Below are positions 11,413 through 23,990 of a DNA stretch of 64,000 bases, piece by piece; the stretch's first letter is position 1, and the number at the start of each line of letters is the position of its first letter. The notes under the pieces were generated by a model, which made no database searches, was not told where the DNA came from, and worked only from the letters and a program-made list of their open reading frames with translations. The DNA is from Cercis canadensis. Taxonomy: Eukaryota > Streptophyta > Magnoliopsida > Fabales > Fabaceae. The translations under genes and the position numbers were made by a program. The DNA lies in NCBI GenBank assembly GCA_003255065.1, contig QAOA01001609.1, positions 9,093 through 73,092 of the forward strand, read 5' to 3'.

Positions 11413-12940
11413 TTAATGACATTAAGGATAGTTTTGTTAACAGAGCATATTTTGTGACGCTACGTTGGATTAAAGCCACTTTTGTGAAGTGTGAAAGTCA
11501 TTTTGATCATGCGGTCTTTCTTTGCCTTGGTAGAGGATAGTCTGGAATATATGGTCATAATTTCTCCATTTCTTCTCCTCTTTCTTCTAGGCTTTGGGGG
11601 CTGGCATGGCATATTGTAGATTTCATACCTTCAATACATGACTGAGGTTATTGAGGAAGTTTTGATGTATGTGTTTCCTCAACAAAGAAATTTGGTATTA
11701 ACTTATCGGTGTCCTTCATATACTTTACTCCCCTCATCCCTACTTCTCCTCTCTGTCTGTTTGTGTTGGTGAGCCCTGTACAGGTATCAAATCCACCTTA
11801 TTTCTCTAGGAAAAGTGCATTTTTGACAACTTAGCCGTCAGGTTAGATCATTTGTATTTACATTTTTTGTAAATTACAATCTTACAGCGGATAGGATAAT
11901 TGATTGGCCGTTAGGTGCCTTCCAAGGAGAATTTTTTCTGTAGAAAAACAAAAAATAGAGAAACGGTAAAGTTTATTGGTTTATCTTGGATTTGGAAGCT
12001 TATGATGCATACTTATATATTTTATGCTTATCATGATTACCAATATAATAAAACAAGAACATTTGTTAATGACAGTTTATCTATATGCGAGGTTTCTAAT
12101 ATAGCAAACCAAGAACCACTTTGATTATAGGAAATGATACTTCAAAATAATAATTATCTAACAACCAAAAAATTAACTACTTGAATCAAAATATAATAAT
12201 TATGGCACTAATATAAAATATTTTATTATTAATTTTTTTAAGAAAATATAACAAAGTGCTTATTTATCTAAATACAATCTTTAATAAGCATTTATTAATG
12301 TCCTTTTCAATAATTTCCACAATTATAAGCACTTATACACTTGTCTATCCAAATGCTTTAGAAAGAACTTATAGATTTTAAAAGCACTTTTTCAAATATG
12401 TATCCAAACACTAAATAGCTTAATTTAAAATGAGCTTATGGTATAAAAGCTTTTCATATAAGGTATTCTTATATAAGCGCTTAAACAAGCTGTTTACCCA
12501 AACTTGGCCCAAGCCTTTTAAGATTGGGGAGATTCTTTGTGTGCCTGCTCTTGGTAGTTGTAGTGTTATTGTGATAGTATTATAAATGACTTAAATGCCT
12601 GCTCTTTTCCATATGTGAGTTTTTTGATAATATATGTAAATACATTGTAATTTAAATATTCCACCTTTGTTAAAAAAAAAAAAGGATTTGTTTGACAATT
12701 TTTGTAACACTTTTAGGCACATAAAAATAATTTAATTTTACGCTATTAGGTATTGTGTAGGTCGCGGTTTCAAACTTCCTCACCATTGTGTAACCCAAAA
12801 AACAAGGATTTAATTTTCATTAACTATTACATTAAATAGTGTTTAATCACTAGTTTACCACATACTAGAAAGTCAAAAACATTTACCTTATGTTAAATGT
12901 AATAACTTAAATAGTGCAGCCCTCTCTTGTTAAATATAAA

Positions 12941-13144
12941 GTTTTTTTTGTTTGATAGGCAAAAGTTTAGGGTGAGGAGAGACTACTACATTCCAAGGTC
13001 ACGACATGCCACAAGCCTTAATGAGGGCTTACAGTGGTACTTATATATTACCTACCAAAGTAAGACTACTTACATTGGGATTCAAACCTAAGTCTTACAA
13101 ATGAAGTAATTAGGTCCTTACCAGCTAAACCAACTCCGGTTGGC
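12941..13144 (-). mobile_element. tRNA-derived SINE (copy 2)
   Basis: Same element as 2172-2380, with the B-box near 13078-13088 and the A-box near 13121-13132 on the minus strand and an A-rich tail at the low-coordinate end. Confidence 0.6.
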
Positions 13145-14097
13145 AAAATTAGCCCTTTCTAGACACATGCAAATTTAGTAAAAATGCTAAAGTCCTTTTT
13201 TTTTTTGGTTATATTTTATATTGTAGTTTGCATGGATATGACAATTTATTTTCAATTGCTCTTTCATTTGATATATGTATGCACAAAATAAATTATTTAA
13301 CAAGAAAGACTATATTTGGAGGTCATTCACATCATTAACTAAGGACAAGAAACCTGATCAAACTACCCAAATGATTTTTCCTTAAGATACATAATGAGTT
13401 ATTAGTGAAAAATAATAACTGATGTTTGTGTAATTTGAAATAGTTTTTGTTTTTAGACCGAGAAAGGTAAATTTAGATTAAAATTATATTTTAGTCCCTC
13501 ATTGATATTTTCGTTATTAGTTTAAGAGTGAGGGACCAAATTGAGAGCAAAAATATCAATGAGAGACTAAAATATGGTTTTTATCCTAAAATTTATTAGT
13601 TGAAGGTAATGACAAATAAGTCAAACTTGAGATTAATGTTCTTAGAGATTCTTGGGTCAATTACGTTGTGTATCTAGTGGCATTTAAAGTTTTTTGTGTA
13701 TTTGTTTTCTTTTTTTTTTTAATTAATAGATAGATAGAGCTAGATTTTTTAGCTAAAACTATGAAAAAAGAAAAATGTAGGATATTTCTAGACTAATTAT
13801 GTTATGTATGTTTGTGTAAATATTCTTTGTGTTAAGCATATGATGATTGTGGAATGAAATATGTGATTTAAAAATAAATAAATACCATACCTTGTGAACT
13901 TCCTCTCTGAAGTAGGAACCAATAGACCACCTTAGAATCAACCGGAATTCTTCCTAGTATGCCATGATTTCCTCTAATTCGGAGGAATTTATTAGGGAAT
14001 CCATGACCATTTTTGTGAAACCCCTCATTGCCCATAGTGCAAAAAGCGATGGTGGCTTAAGCCCAATAAAATCTGCAACCACTGAGTGGGCTCCATC

Positions 14098-14841
14098 CAC
14101 AGAAGCACCGGGACATCAAAAAGGCGTGCGTCCCCGTTTCGGGGACGGGGACGAAACGCGAAACGCATTCCCCAGTGTAGAGGCGGCGTTTTGAACTCTG
14201 ATGGGGAAGATCTGAACGTATGGGGAAAATTTTAATTGCAGTGGACAAACACATACTAGCAGGCTTTGTTGATCACTGGGTACTCAATTTTTTCCGGCGG
14301 CAAGTTTGGACCCACAAAGTGATGAAACTCTGGTTCCCACATTTTCCGTCTACTGGTCCTGGGTTCCAGGTGAGCCAGAATCGTAGATCATTCTCTCTCT
14401 CAATAGATCGATCAAGCTAGGTGGATACTATGCAAGTCTACAAGGGGCCGAGCCAAAAAAAGTTTGAGGTGTGGTAGGATACTAGGACGGACGTGTACAT
14501 CTCAGAAGATACTAGAAATGTTAGAAAAGGTGAATGAAAAGGACGGAGACACTTCCGAAGAGAAAGACACTTCTTCTCTCTATTCTCTTTGGTTTTTTAT
14601 ATTTATATTATTTTCATTAGTTAAATTAGACATTAGAGTAATAAGACCAATTTAAATGGGCTGAATAAAAATTGTTCATTCTAATGATTTTTAGTTGATA
14701 TTTGTTAAGGATTTGATACATAATTATATATATATATATACATGACGTGGCTTTCCCGTACCCTCATTTTTTAAAAATCGCCGTACCCGTGTTTCGTACC
14801 TGTACCGGAGACGAGACGAGTTCATGTCCCCGTGCAACATA
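14098..14841. mobile_element. Complete non-autonomous DNA transposon with GTCCCCG repeats
   Basis: A direct repeat GGCTCCATC flanks it at 14089-14097 and 14842-14850, fitting an 8-9 bp target duplication of the hAT or Mutator type. Its ends carry matching inverted sequence: GCACCGGGACAT near the left end and ATGTCCCCGTGC near the right end. Subterminal GC-rich motifs (GTCCCCGTTTCGGGGACGGG on the left; CCCGTACC and CGTACCTGTACC on the right) contrast with the AT-rich interior. No transposase frame exists in its 744 bp, so it depends on another element. Confidence 0.65.
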
Positions 14842-14850
14842 GGCTCCATC

Positions 14851-15890
14851 ACATCCAATCAAAACCTATATTGAAGATCAAAGGCATTTAAACATGTCAA
14901 ATTAATGGTCATTTTCTGGATTTATGTGTTCTATATTTGAACTCAAAATCTAACCAAAAATACTAAAAAGAATATATCAAATTAATAAATTTAAAGAGTA
15001 AATTAATATTGAGACAATTATTGTTAAGTGACCCAAAATAAAATACGTTTAGGTAGGTGACACTTTCTGTTGAATTTCTAAACTTGTCCTCACTAATGAA
15101 TAATGACTACTGATTAATATGCGATGACCATTAAAAACATGAATGACCACCGGTTAGTATGCAATGACCATTGAAAAATATAAAATGACCACTCATTAGT
15201 ATGCAATGACCATGGTCAATGAAGGAAAAATTTAAAAACTTACTAGATGATTTGTCTTGATAAATCTTTCATAGACTAAAATATAAATTGTCTTAATAAA
15301 ATAGTTTTTTGAAAAATAATTACCTTTGCCTTGATGATTTGTCCATTGTACAGGTGAAGGAATGGAAATGAAGTTGTTGGGTCTAATTGAATAGAGAGGA
15401 GTTGGCATCCTAGTCTTAATGTACCAGCAGGTAAACATTCAGCAAGGATTGAAATGAGATCACTCCGTCTCAAACACCGAGCTTCCCCATGCCTAATGAG
15501 AGCCATAAAGAAAGTTTGTATACTTTAGATAATAAAATTATATACAGAAATATAACAAGAGAAACTAAAATTATTTGATACAGGATCAAATTTTGGTGTG
15601 CTTGATCTTGTTGATTGTAGTGTTATTATTAGCAACTTAAATGTTTGCGCTTTCCTATATAAGAGCTTGATTATAATTTTTGTCATTCTAATTTATGAAA
15701 AGTTTTAATTTTTAATTTTGACAATTTTGTTCTTGTAATTTTCAAATTGAAACAATTTAATTCTTCCTCTTAACAGTCATTGATCTCTCTTTGATGAATT
15801 GGGTTAATGGCAAGAATATGGCATATTAATATGGTGCCACATGGGCGTTTAGCCCTGTTTCCCTACAAAAAAAAAAATATGATGCCACAT
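14851..15890. other. Non-coding AT-rich stretch
   Basis: Between 15100 and 15220 a short unit around ATGACCACTCATTAGTATGCA recurs imperfectly about four times. Elsewhere nothing is recognised, and the open frames at 15232-15506 look like chance. Confidence 0.4.
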
Positions 15891-15897
15891 CAAAGAA

Positions 15898-16012
15898 GAG
15901 CTCTAGCTTAGTGGAGCGTTCTATCAATCATAAGTTTAGTATCTTCACCCTCTCTTCCCTGGTTCGAATCCCCTTGTATAGACACCGTATTTTGTTCGAG
16001 TTTTTTTCATAG
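15898..16012 (+). mobile_element. tRNA-derived SINE
   Basis: An A-box TAGCTTAGTGG (15904-15914) and a perfect B-box GGTTCGAATCC (15961-15971) lie 57 bp apart, start to start, followed by a T-rich stretch. Cloverleaf folding is not evident, so this is a SINE head and not a tRNA gene. Confidence 0.6.
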
Positions 16013-16079
16013 TATAAAAAAAATAATTTTCAAAGAGATGTAAGTCCTTAATTTTTTATTATTGCATTTTATATTTGGG

Positions 16080-18360
16080 CCTTTGTATTTAAGCAAACCC
16101 TAGGCCTAACCCATTATTAGTCTAACAGATTTGGCCCACACTTTAATATTTACATTTTTGTAAGTAGTAAATAAATAAATAAAAGGAGAAAAAGAATTTT
16201 GTAGATAAATTATGACATCATTAGATCTAGGAACACCAATAGAAGAGCAAGGAATAAATTTTCTTCTCTCTACATTGGTCCAAGTCTATGCATTATCCTT
16301 ATTTAGCAAATAACTAAATTAAAAAAAAAAAAGACAAATTAAAAGAAAAAGGGGAGTAGATGGCAAGCAAAGAGAGGGGTAGAATTAGAAAGTCTAAAGG
16401 AAGAATGTGTACAAAAAGGAGGCTAAATACATCAAGCAAAAAAATTTAGAGGGAGATAATAGAGAGCTATGTAGAGGAGAGGGGGTGTGTGTGAAGAGAA
16501 AGGAAGGAGTAAGAAAGAAAGAAAAAGGTCGGACAAAGAGAGCAAGAACCAAAAAAAAAAAAAGGGAAGAAAACACAGCAATAGAAGGGAGACAGAGGAG
16601 AAAAAGGCAGAGCAAAAGGGGTTCACAGAAAGAAAGAGAACAAAAAAGGGAAGAGGGGGAGACATTGAGATAGAAAGGGCAGAGAGAACCCAGACCACCG
16701 TACGTAGGTGATTTTCTTTGACCCATTGATGCTAGCTTTGTACACTTGTGTTCTTATAAACTCATTATCAGATGAATATAGCTCTTAATTTTCAAGCTTA
16801 CTGTCAAATAATTTCACCACAAAGCTTAGATTGAAGTCTTCTTCCCTATCCCTTTTCTGATTTCCTTGATGACCTCAGATCTGGAATTCTTCTAAAAATG
16901 ATGATTGATTTCTTTTTGGCTGGAGTGGTTGTGTATCTACTAATTATTTGAGAGTATTATGCAATTTCATTATGCTAGCTTGAGGTTTGCAATGTTCTGT
17001 GAATTGTTAGTCATTAGAGTTGTTTCTTTCAATTATAGCACAAATTTAGTTTTCACTTTATGTTGACTACTCTTGGGCGATTGGTTTAGTTTGGAGTAGC
17101 AAAATATTTTGAATTACGTATTGGTGTTACCATGTAATTCTGTGGATTTACTTGTGACTCTGTTTTATGGTATATTGGATTTGGTTTCCTTGCAATCATT
17201 GTATTATTTGCTTGCTGCCTTATTTCATTTTCACCACATTATACTGAATTCTGTTGGTCTAGATTCTCTATTGCATTTAATTCTTAGTTTTTGTAGTTTG
17301 CCCCCATTTCCCTATAAGTCATGCCTGCTTTTACTGCTATGTGTGAGTATGTGACATTTAATTTTAGCCTCATAGTGTTTTCCTCAAAGGTTGTTGTTTC
17401 TTAAAGTTATTGTTATCTTATATGGTTTTTGATTTATGAATTGACTGTTGTGATTCTAATAAAGAGGGGAAACTGATTTGTATGCACATTGGTCATGTGG
17501 CTGGTTGGGAAGATTTTTTTCTTTGGTTTATATTGGGTTCAATGTTAATTCCTTGGCTATGTTTTCTTGGCTCATGGCAATTTATACCTCTAGTTGTGGA
17601 ATATGGATTGTCCATGGAGATTACTTTTGTCACGTCGGCTTCTTTTTTATTGGTAGGATCAATGTAAAGTGCTTATTGTTTAATTTTTAGTTTGATATGT
17701 ATGGTAAAGTGAGAAAGATACAGTGTTCAAATTTGAAATGAGGTAAATTGATGTTATGCTTGAGCATTGTAGAGAGATATTACAAAGGTGTACGCTTGCA
17801 GTCTTAGAGTTCAACTTCTGATAATAATGCTATTCCTTACATCTTATTGGATTTGACCTTCGATTCTAATCTAGACCAGTTGAAATTTCCTTTGTCATGC
17901 ACCTTTGTGAATTTTCGCTGCTGTCAGTTCTTGCTGGCAGCACTCAGTATTTTATTTGTTTCCGGGATTATAGAGCTCAGATTTGAGCGCCGCTTGTCTT
18001 GTTAAAACCGTAAGACATAAATATTTCATGTGTGAAATTTTTAGATTTTTTTTATATATCCCCTGGTCCCAGTTTGCATTTTAAGTTAGCTGTTTTGACA
18101 CATTTATTTGTCCTTCCATGTATCTGTTTGGGGTTATAGATATGGTTATCATGTACCATTTATTTTTAATGAATTCTTTGCTGCTGTGAGGTGTGAGAAT
18201 AATTTCATTACTTCATTAGCATAAAAGGGTACTCTATTTATTAGACCTTGATTTACTTACTCTGCACATTTTTTCACTTGGGTTTATTCTCATTCTAATG
18301 CCAGGATTTACCAAAAGAACACTACCACAGTGGAAACTTCTCAAGGCTACATAGCATTGG
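16080..18360 (+). repeat. Plus-strand relative of the 8487-10800 repeat
   Basis: It shares the order AT-rich start, purine tract, T-rich intron-like text and then the motif pair ATTTGAGCGCC..TTGTCTTGTTAAAACCG and CCCAGTTTGCATTTTAAGTT near 17980-18085. The text at 16730-18300 resembles a long plant intron. A short open run after an AG at 18304 (about 20 codons, ending in TAA) could be an exon, but it is too short to identify. Confidence 0.35.
16330..16690. repeat. Purine-rich tract
   Basis: About 360 bp is almost all A and G on the plus strand (GAGAAAG-type runs). It opens frames on both strands that encode only Lys/Arg/Glu-rich or Ser/Phe-rich low-complexity text. Such tracts can form triplex DNA or act as GAGA-type promoter sequence. 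Confidence 0.7.
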
Positions 18361-19206
18361 AATGTAATGCATGTGTAAAAAATGCCAAATTCTAATTTCT
18401 ATTTCTCATGTGAGAGAATATGCATTCTGCAACATCTCTTTCCTGCTAAATAGATAGACCAGTTTAGTTTATGCAGATTCTGCTTTGTACCATTTTAGTC
18501 CCTCCCTAATCATATGTAAATCATGGGTTTCCAATGGTTTACATCACTTGCAAATTTATATACTAAAAAAATAATAGTAGATTCTTACACTTGAAAAAAT
18601 ATGAGGAGAAAAAATCATAGTAGATTCTTTAAACTTGAATACGCATGATGATAGATACCCAGAAGTACGAAAGGAAATATACTGAATATTAAGATAGAAA
18701 TGCAAAGATTAAACAGTAGATTAATGAATACTACTACCCCAGAGCATAAGCTCCTCAGGAATCCTCCTGTCCAAGCTAATAGCTAAAACTAAGATAAGTC
18801 ATGCATAACCCATTCATCCCTCACACCCCCTCCTAAATAACTAACTTCCCATGCATGATGGACCCCACTCGTCAACTGAATTGCTACAATCACGTATCCA
18901 CCAGCCAACTTTGCCAACTCATCAAACCATCTCTCCCCTTACTCTATTCTTATTCCTTCTAGAGTAAACCCTACATACTTTAGGCCTAGTGTTACCCATG
19001 TCTAACAGCTGATCTCTATCACATGAGCAGAAAAGAAGTTACTTCTTACAAAACATAAAATTTACATTAGTTATGTGGTATTTGGCCTAATGACCTAGCC
19101 ATGGTTGGAATATTCCAGACCAAATTAGTTTAGAAAGATATTTCATAAAACTAGTAATTATACTTCCTTTAGAGTATGTAAAAGCAAATGAGAAAAATGA
19201 CAAGTT
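18361..19206. other. Non-coding intergenic stretch
   Basis: No gene or clear repeat is seen. From about 19075 it is the region 3' of the amidase gene and is matched again near 31815 and 41800. Confidence 0.5.
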
Positions 19207-19208
19207 CA

Positions 19209-20002
19209 TTGTCATTGCTAGACACTATTGGTTCATTTGAAGACACAAATATTAATTTTGATTTTGAACTATCCAATCAACTCTGATATAATATTGTCAA
19301 GAATGTCAATGACCTATAAGTTCGTAGCACCTCCTCTAGTTATAAAAATTAGTGGGTTGATGTCAAGAGTTTTATTCCCACCTTGTAACCATTTCTTTAG
19401 CGCATTGCACTCCTTTGTAACTAAAAAATAATAATACTGTCAAAAATTCATGCATCCAAACAGTTCCACATTTAATTTATTCAAGTAAATGAAAAAGGAG
19501 GCTTCCTTGCCAAAGTAGCTTGCTCAAAGTCATAAGCAATCTCAATCAATTTTGGTTCAGTTCCCTTTAACCCCCCAAAGCAGATCCCAAATGGCATTCC
19601 GTTACNTTGTCATTGCCAGACACTATTGGTTCATTTGAAGACATAAATATTAATTTTGATTTTGAACTATCCAATCAACTCTGATATAATATTGTCAAGA
19701 ATGTCAATGACCTGTAAGTTCGTGGCACCTCCTCTAGTTATAAAAATTAGTGGGTTGATGTCAAGAGTTTTATTCCCACCTTGTAACCATTTCTTTAGCG
19801 CATTGCACTCCTTTGTAACTAAAAAATAATAATACTGTCAAAAATTCATGCATCCAAACAGTTCCACATTTAATTTATTCAAGTAAATGAAAAAGGAGGC
19901 TTCCTTGCCAAAGTAGCTTGCTCAAAGTCATAAGCAATCTCAATCAATTTTGGTTCAGTTCCCTTTAACCCCCCAAAGCAGATCCCAAATGGCATTCCTT
20001 TA
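19209..20002. repeat. Un-collapsed overlap around the N at 19606 (amidase 3' end)
   Basis: 19209-19605 and 19607-20002 are near-identical and both contain the end of the last amidase exon. The copy left of the N ends inside that exon. This looks like a contig overlap that was not merged, not a second gene. Confidence 0.85.
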
Positions 20003-21844
20003 CTATCATACCCAGCTGGGACAGTGATTGCTGGATTGCCTCCAATTGCTAGCACTGTAGAAGCAACAGCGCCTAAAGTTACCAGGGCATCCAATTGATT
20101 CTCCTTCATTAGCTTCTCAAACCCCTTTTGTGATAATTGTTCCATCGTCTTCACTGCCTCAATCTGTTCCTTGCCAATGCCACTGGTCATCTCAGATGCC
20201 AGAAAAAGATCTTGCCCATACTCATTTGTCTTTTCCTGGAGTAACAATGTCAAAACAGTCCATTACTACTAAATCAAATGCAAGTGATGCAAAGGGATAG
20301 ATATAATGTTTCCAATTTATATTTCATGACAAGCTTTAAGTGGGGTGAGATTGAGAAGAGGTATAACTCAATCCCTATTGCCTAGCTAATTAAGGATGTG
20401 GTTGGATATAGAAGCACTTTATTAAACAAAACGTACTTTTTAAGCAAAAGCATAAGCTGGGAAATGAAGTAATTTTTTGTAAGTGTCTTTCTAGCCAAAT
20501 AAGATATACTCACCAAATCAGGGTAATTGAAGTTGAATTGAATGATCTCAGCTAGTGATCGCATAGGAGAGTAAATGAGCTCCTTCAAGTAATTGTTGAT
20601 ACACAACTTGAACTCTGCCAATAAGGCTATTGTTTCGCCACTTTGGAAAGGATTCAATATGATGCTAATGTTAGCTATTTCCAAATTATCCACCAAAATT
20701 GCACCTCTTTGCCTTTAATTTGCAGAAAATCACAGAACATCAGTGTTAATACTTGACATAAGAGTTTTCTCTTTTTGGTAGTTACTGCTACACAATTTGT
20801 ATCCAAGTGCAATTCAATTTTTACCTAAACACATTAAGGTGATGCTCAAAGACAGAAACCGCAGTTGATCCATTATAAAAGCTCAAAAATGGATCCCTCA
20901 CAACACCCAGTTTCTTTCCTTTGAGGCCTTCTTTTTTCAGTAACTGTTTATAACCACCTAAAGGTATAAACTTAGCTGCAGACTCTGTTGCTTCATAATC
21001 CCTTGGATCAAACCCAACAATGACATCAAGCATATGAACTGCATCCGAAACTGTCCTGCATATTGGCCTATGTAACAAACACAATAGCAATTGAATTCAA
21101 CGTTTAAGACTCAATCAAACACAAGCTATTAGAAGAAGACCCAAAAACAACTTCATATATAACATACCCAATTGAATCTTGACGAGGCGATATTGGTATG
21201 ACACCAGCTCTACTGGTCAGTCCAACAGTGGGTTTGAACCCCACAACTGAGTTGTGATCAGCTGGGCAGATAATGGAGCCATCCGTTTCAGTCCCCAAAG
21301 AAACTGCAACCATGTTTGTGGCCACAGATATGGCAGATCCAAAGCTGGACCCACATGGATCTCCAGACTCCACGTAAGGATTCTGCTAATTGTTAGCTAA
21401 ATTAGCATGTTACCTATAAATTAAATATATATATTTTTTTATTTATATATAAATAATGATTGCAATTGCAATCAAAAAAGATTCAAACTAAGAAAGGGAT
21501 GAGAAAACCAACCTTATGGCTGGGAACATACTTCACTAAACTAAAACTTTTTCTTTACCTATGAAATACATCAATAAATTGATGCTTTCAAATTTCAATT
21601 GTCTTACTCTAAATGACCATTAATATTTATGTTTTTTTAAATACCTGTCAACTTAAGCATGAAATTTTGTCACCCATCCTACATATAAAAATGGTTTTGA
21701 ATTCAACACGCCACTACTAATGTATTCTCATAGATCATATCATGTTATCAAATAATTTATAGCTAAGTTGGTACTAATGTCATTTTCAAAGCTTGTAAAT
21801 TTTGTGTTCAAATATAAAATTGTAGCCAAAAAAAATAATAATAA

Positions 21845-22477
21845 AAAAAAAACCATGTTCTGGACTTTCAAAATTATTAGGTCATGAAATAATATAAAGT
21901 AACAAAAAAATTACTCTTTTTCTTCGTTTATTTCCTAAAGTGCAATATAGCTGTAACTTGACTTTGAATTAAGCTATTCTATATATAAAATTACTCTTTT
22001 TCTTTGTGTTTTTTCCCCCACCAATGACCTATTCTATATACAAAATTGGACAACCATTAAAGTTTATGTTCAGTTTTCCACACAAAAACATATATTACAC
22101 GCTACTTGAAGCAAATAATTCTAATGACTTTACTTAGGAAATTATTCTAATGAGTTGTCTNAAAAAAACCATGTTCTGGACTTTCAAAATTATTAGGTCA
22201 TGAAATAATATAAAGTAACAAAAAAATTACTCTTTTTCTTCGTTTATTTCCTAAAGTGCAATATAGCTGTAACTTGACTTTGAATTAAGCTATTCTATAT
22301 ATAAAATTACTCTTTTTCTTTGTGTTTTTTCCCCCATCAATGACCTATTCTATATACAAAATTGGATAACCATTAAAGTTTATGTTCAGTTTTCCACACA
22401 AAAACATATATTACACGCTACTTGAAGCAAATAATTCTAATGACTTTACTTAGGAAATTATTCTAATGAGTTGTCTT
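21845..22477. repeat. Un-collapsed 316-bp overlap around the N at 22161
   Basis: 21845-22160 and 22162-22477 are near-identical and lie inside amidase intron 1. The true intron is probably about 316 bp shorter than shown. Confidence 0.85.
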
Positions 22478-23688
22478 AGGAAAGAGCACCGATAAAAGAA
22501 AAAGTGAATAACGGTAGTTGCGCAATTTCATGTGCACAAAAGTTGTTCCCAAAGATTCTTTTGACTCATTTCTTTTCCCATATCCCTCAAGTCACTTTTG
22601 CATTCAAACAAACGTGCAGCTAGTTTTCAAATTGAAACAATGAGTCCAATCGGTAACAAACCGTCAAGTAAGTTAATATAGCTGATAACATACCTCACAA
22701 AATCCATGCATTATAACTGCGTATCAATAACATACAGTGTTAGGTGAAGTTGTATGGTAAAACCCACTATTAATTAAACATTATCTAGAACTATGGGCCC
22801 ACTAATGTAACATGTCATCTAACAAGTATAGCCACAAGTACAGTTTGTCGATCATGTCCATCAACTCCATTAAGCTGGTTAAAGATTAGACTTTATTACT
22901 TCAATTTAAAAAGTAAAGAGACTTAATTGTCAAACTCAAAAAGTGACAACGAAATTAAAACTTTTAACATATCACATGAAGTAAAAGTGCATTGGTGCTA
23001 CTTATGCTACATTGGGTAATTTTGGGGTAGTGCTACCTCCACTTAATTATGTGAGTTTTGATGAAACTTACCAAGTAATTTTGGTATTATTATAAAATTT
23101 TAAAAAATTGAGTTACTTAATATATGACAAAACACATAATATTTTTTTTTTTTATAAAATATAAGAATAACACTATATTATAAAAATATGTCAAAAAAAT
23201 TTAACTTTTGCTAATAACAATAATACCATTGACTTTAATTATAAAAATTATGTGTTTTATCATATATTAAATGAGTTAATTTTTAAAATTTTTTGTAATA
23301 ACACCAAAATTATTTGATGAGTTCTACTAAAACTTAGGCCATTGGATGAAGGTAGAGCTACCCCAAATAGCCATAGCAATCACCGAGTGTATTTAAACCA
23401 GTAATTATGCAACAAACAACAATTTAAATTGAAAATAGAAAGATAGGTACACAAGTCAAGAACTGACCAGAGCTAGCCCACCTCTGGCGCACCACCCATT
23501 GGGCATCTTCAAAGAACGAATCCCGTACCACTCACTGAGACTAGCCTTTCCCAGTATTACCGCACCCGCTTCTCTGAGCCTCTCCACCTCGTGCGCATCA
23601 CGTGCCACCGTAGACCCCAACAACGCATACGACCCCGCTGTCGTATTCAGCTTGTCCTTGGTCCCTATGCTGTCCTTGAGCAGCACCG

Positions 23689-23759
23689 TGTTAGATATAA
23701 ATCTATTCATGAGCCTTCACCTATAAGCTTAAGCTTTTATGTTGAATTGGTTCTTGAGA
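23689..23759 (+). repeat. TRIM 5' LTR
   Basis: 71 bp starting TGTTAGATATAAATC. It ends TTGAGA where the other LTR ends TTGACA, so one base of the terminal CA has changed. Confidence 0.9.
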
Positions 23760-23772
23760 TGGTATCAGAGCC
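23760..23772 (+). promoter_or_regulatory. TRIM primer-binding site
   Basis: TGGTATCAGAGCC, complementary to the 3' end of plant initiator methionine tRNA, abuts the LTR. Confidence 0.9.
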
Positions 23773-23910
23773 TCTTTGACTAAATGGTCAGGAGATCAAA
23801 TCCTTCTGCCCCCACTTTCTCAATTTTTTCTCAATTAAATTGAAATTTCAGCACATGGTATAAATGGGCCTGTGCTTTGTCCATGCTTCAAGCCCAAAGG
23901 GCTTTTGCGT

Positions 23911-23919
23911 GCGGGGGCG
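23911..23919 (+). promoter_or_regulatory. TRIM polypurine tract
   Basis: GCGGGGGCG lies directly before the 3' LTR. It is short and interrupted by two cytosines, but it is in the required position. Confidence 0.65.
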
Positions 23920-23990
23920 TGTTAGATATAAATCTATTCATGGGCCTTCACCTATAAGCTTAAGCTTTTAGGTTGAATTGGTTCTTGACA
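23920..23990 (+). repeat. TRIM 3' LTR
   Basis: 71 bp, TGTTAG to TTGACA, followed at once by the CACCG target duplication. Confidence 0.9.

Larger units (their letters stand above)
10804..14237. repeat. 3.4-kb duplicated segment, copy 2
   Basis: Near-identical to 1-3473 from its first base. It has no N inside and continues into a complete DNA transposon, so it is probably the correct version of the locus. Confidence 0.9.
23689..23990 (+). mobile_element. TRIM retrotransposon inside amidase exon 1
   Basis: It is 302 bp long with two 71-bp terminal direct repeats starting TGTTAG, a Met-tRNA primer site directly after the first repeat and a purine tract directly before the second. A perfect 5-bp target duplication CACCG flanks it (23684-23688 and 23991-23995). 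It codes for nothing, as expected for terminal-repeat retrotransposons in miniature, which use enzymes of other elements. The repeats differ at only a few positions, so the insertion is not ancient. Confidence 0.93.

Noticed and set aside
15961..15971. B-box suggesting a tRNA gene
   Set aside because: There are no paired arms or anticodon loop around it; the A-box/B-box pair followed by unrelated sequence fits a SINE.
16394..16726. Overlapping frames on both strands in the purine tract
   Set aside because: Low complexity; several frames are open only because A/G-rich DNA lacks stops on one side.
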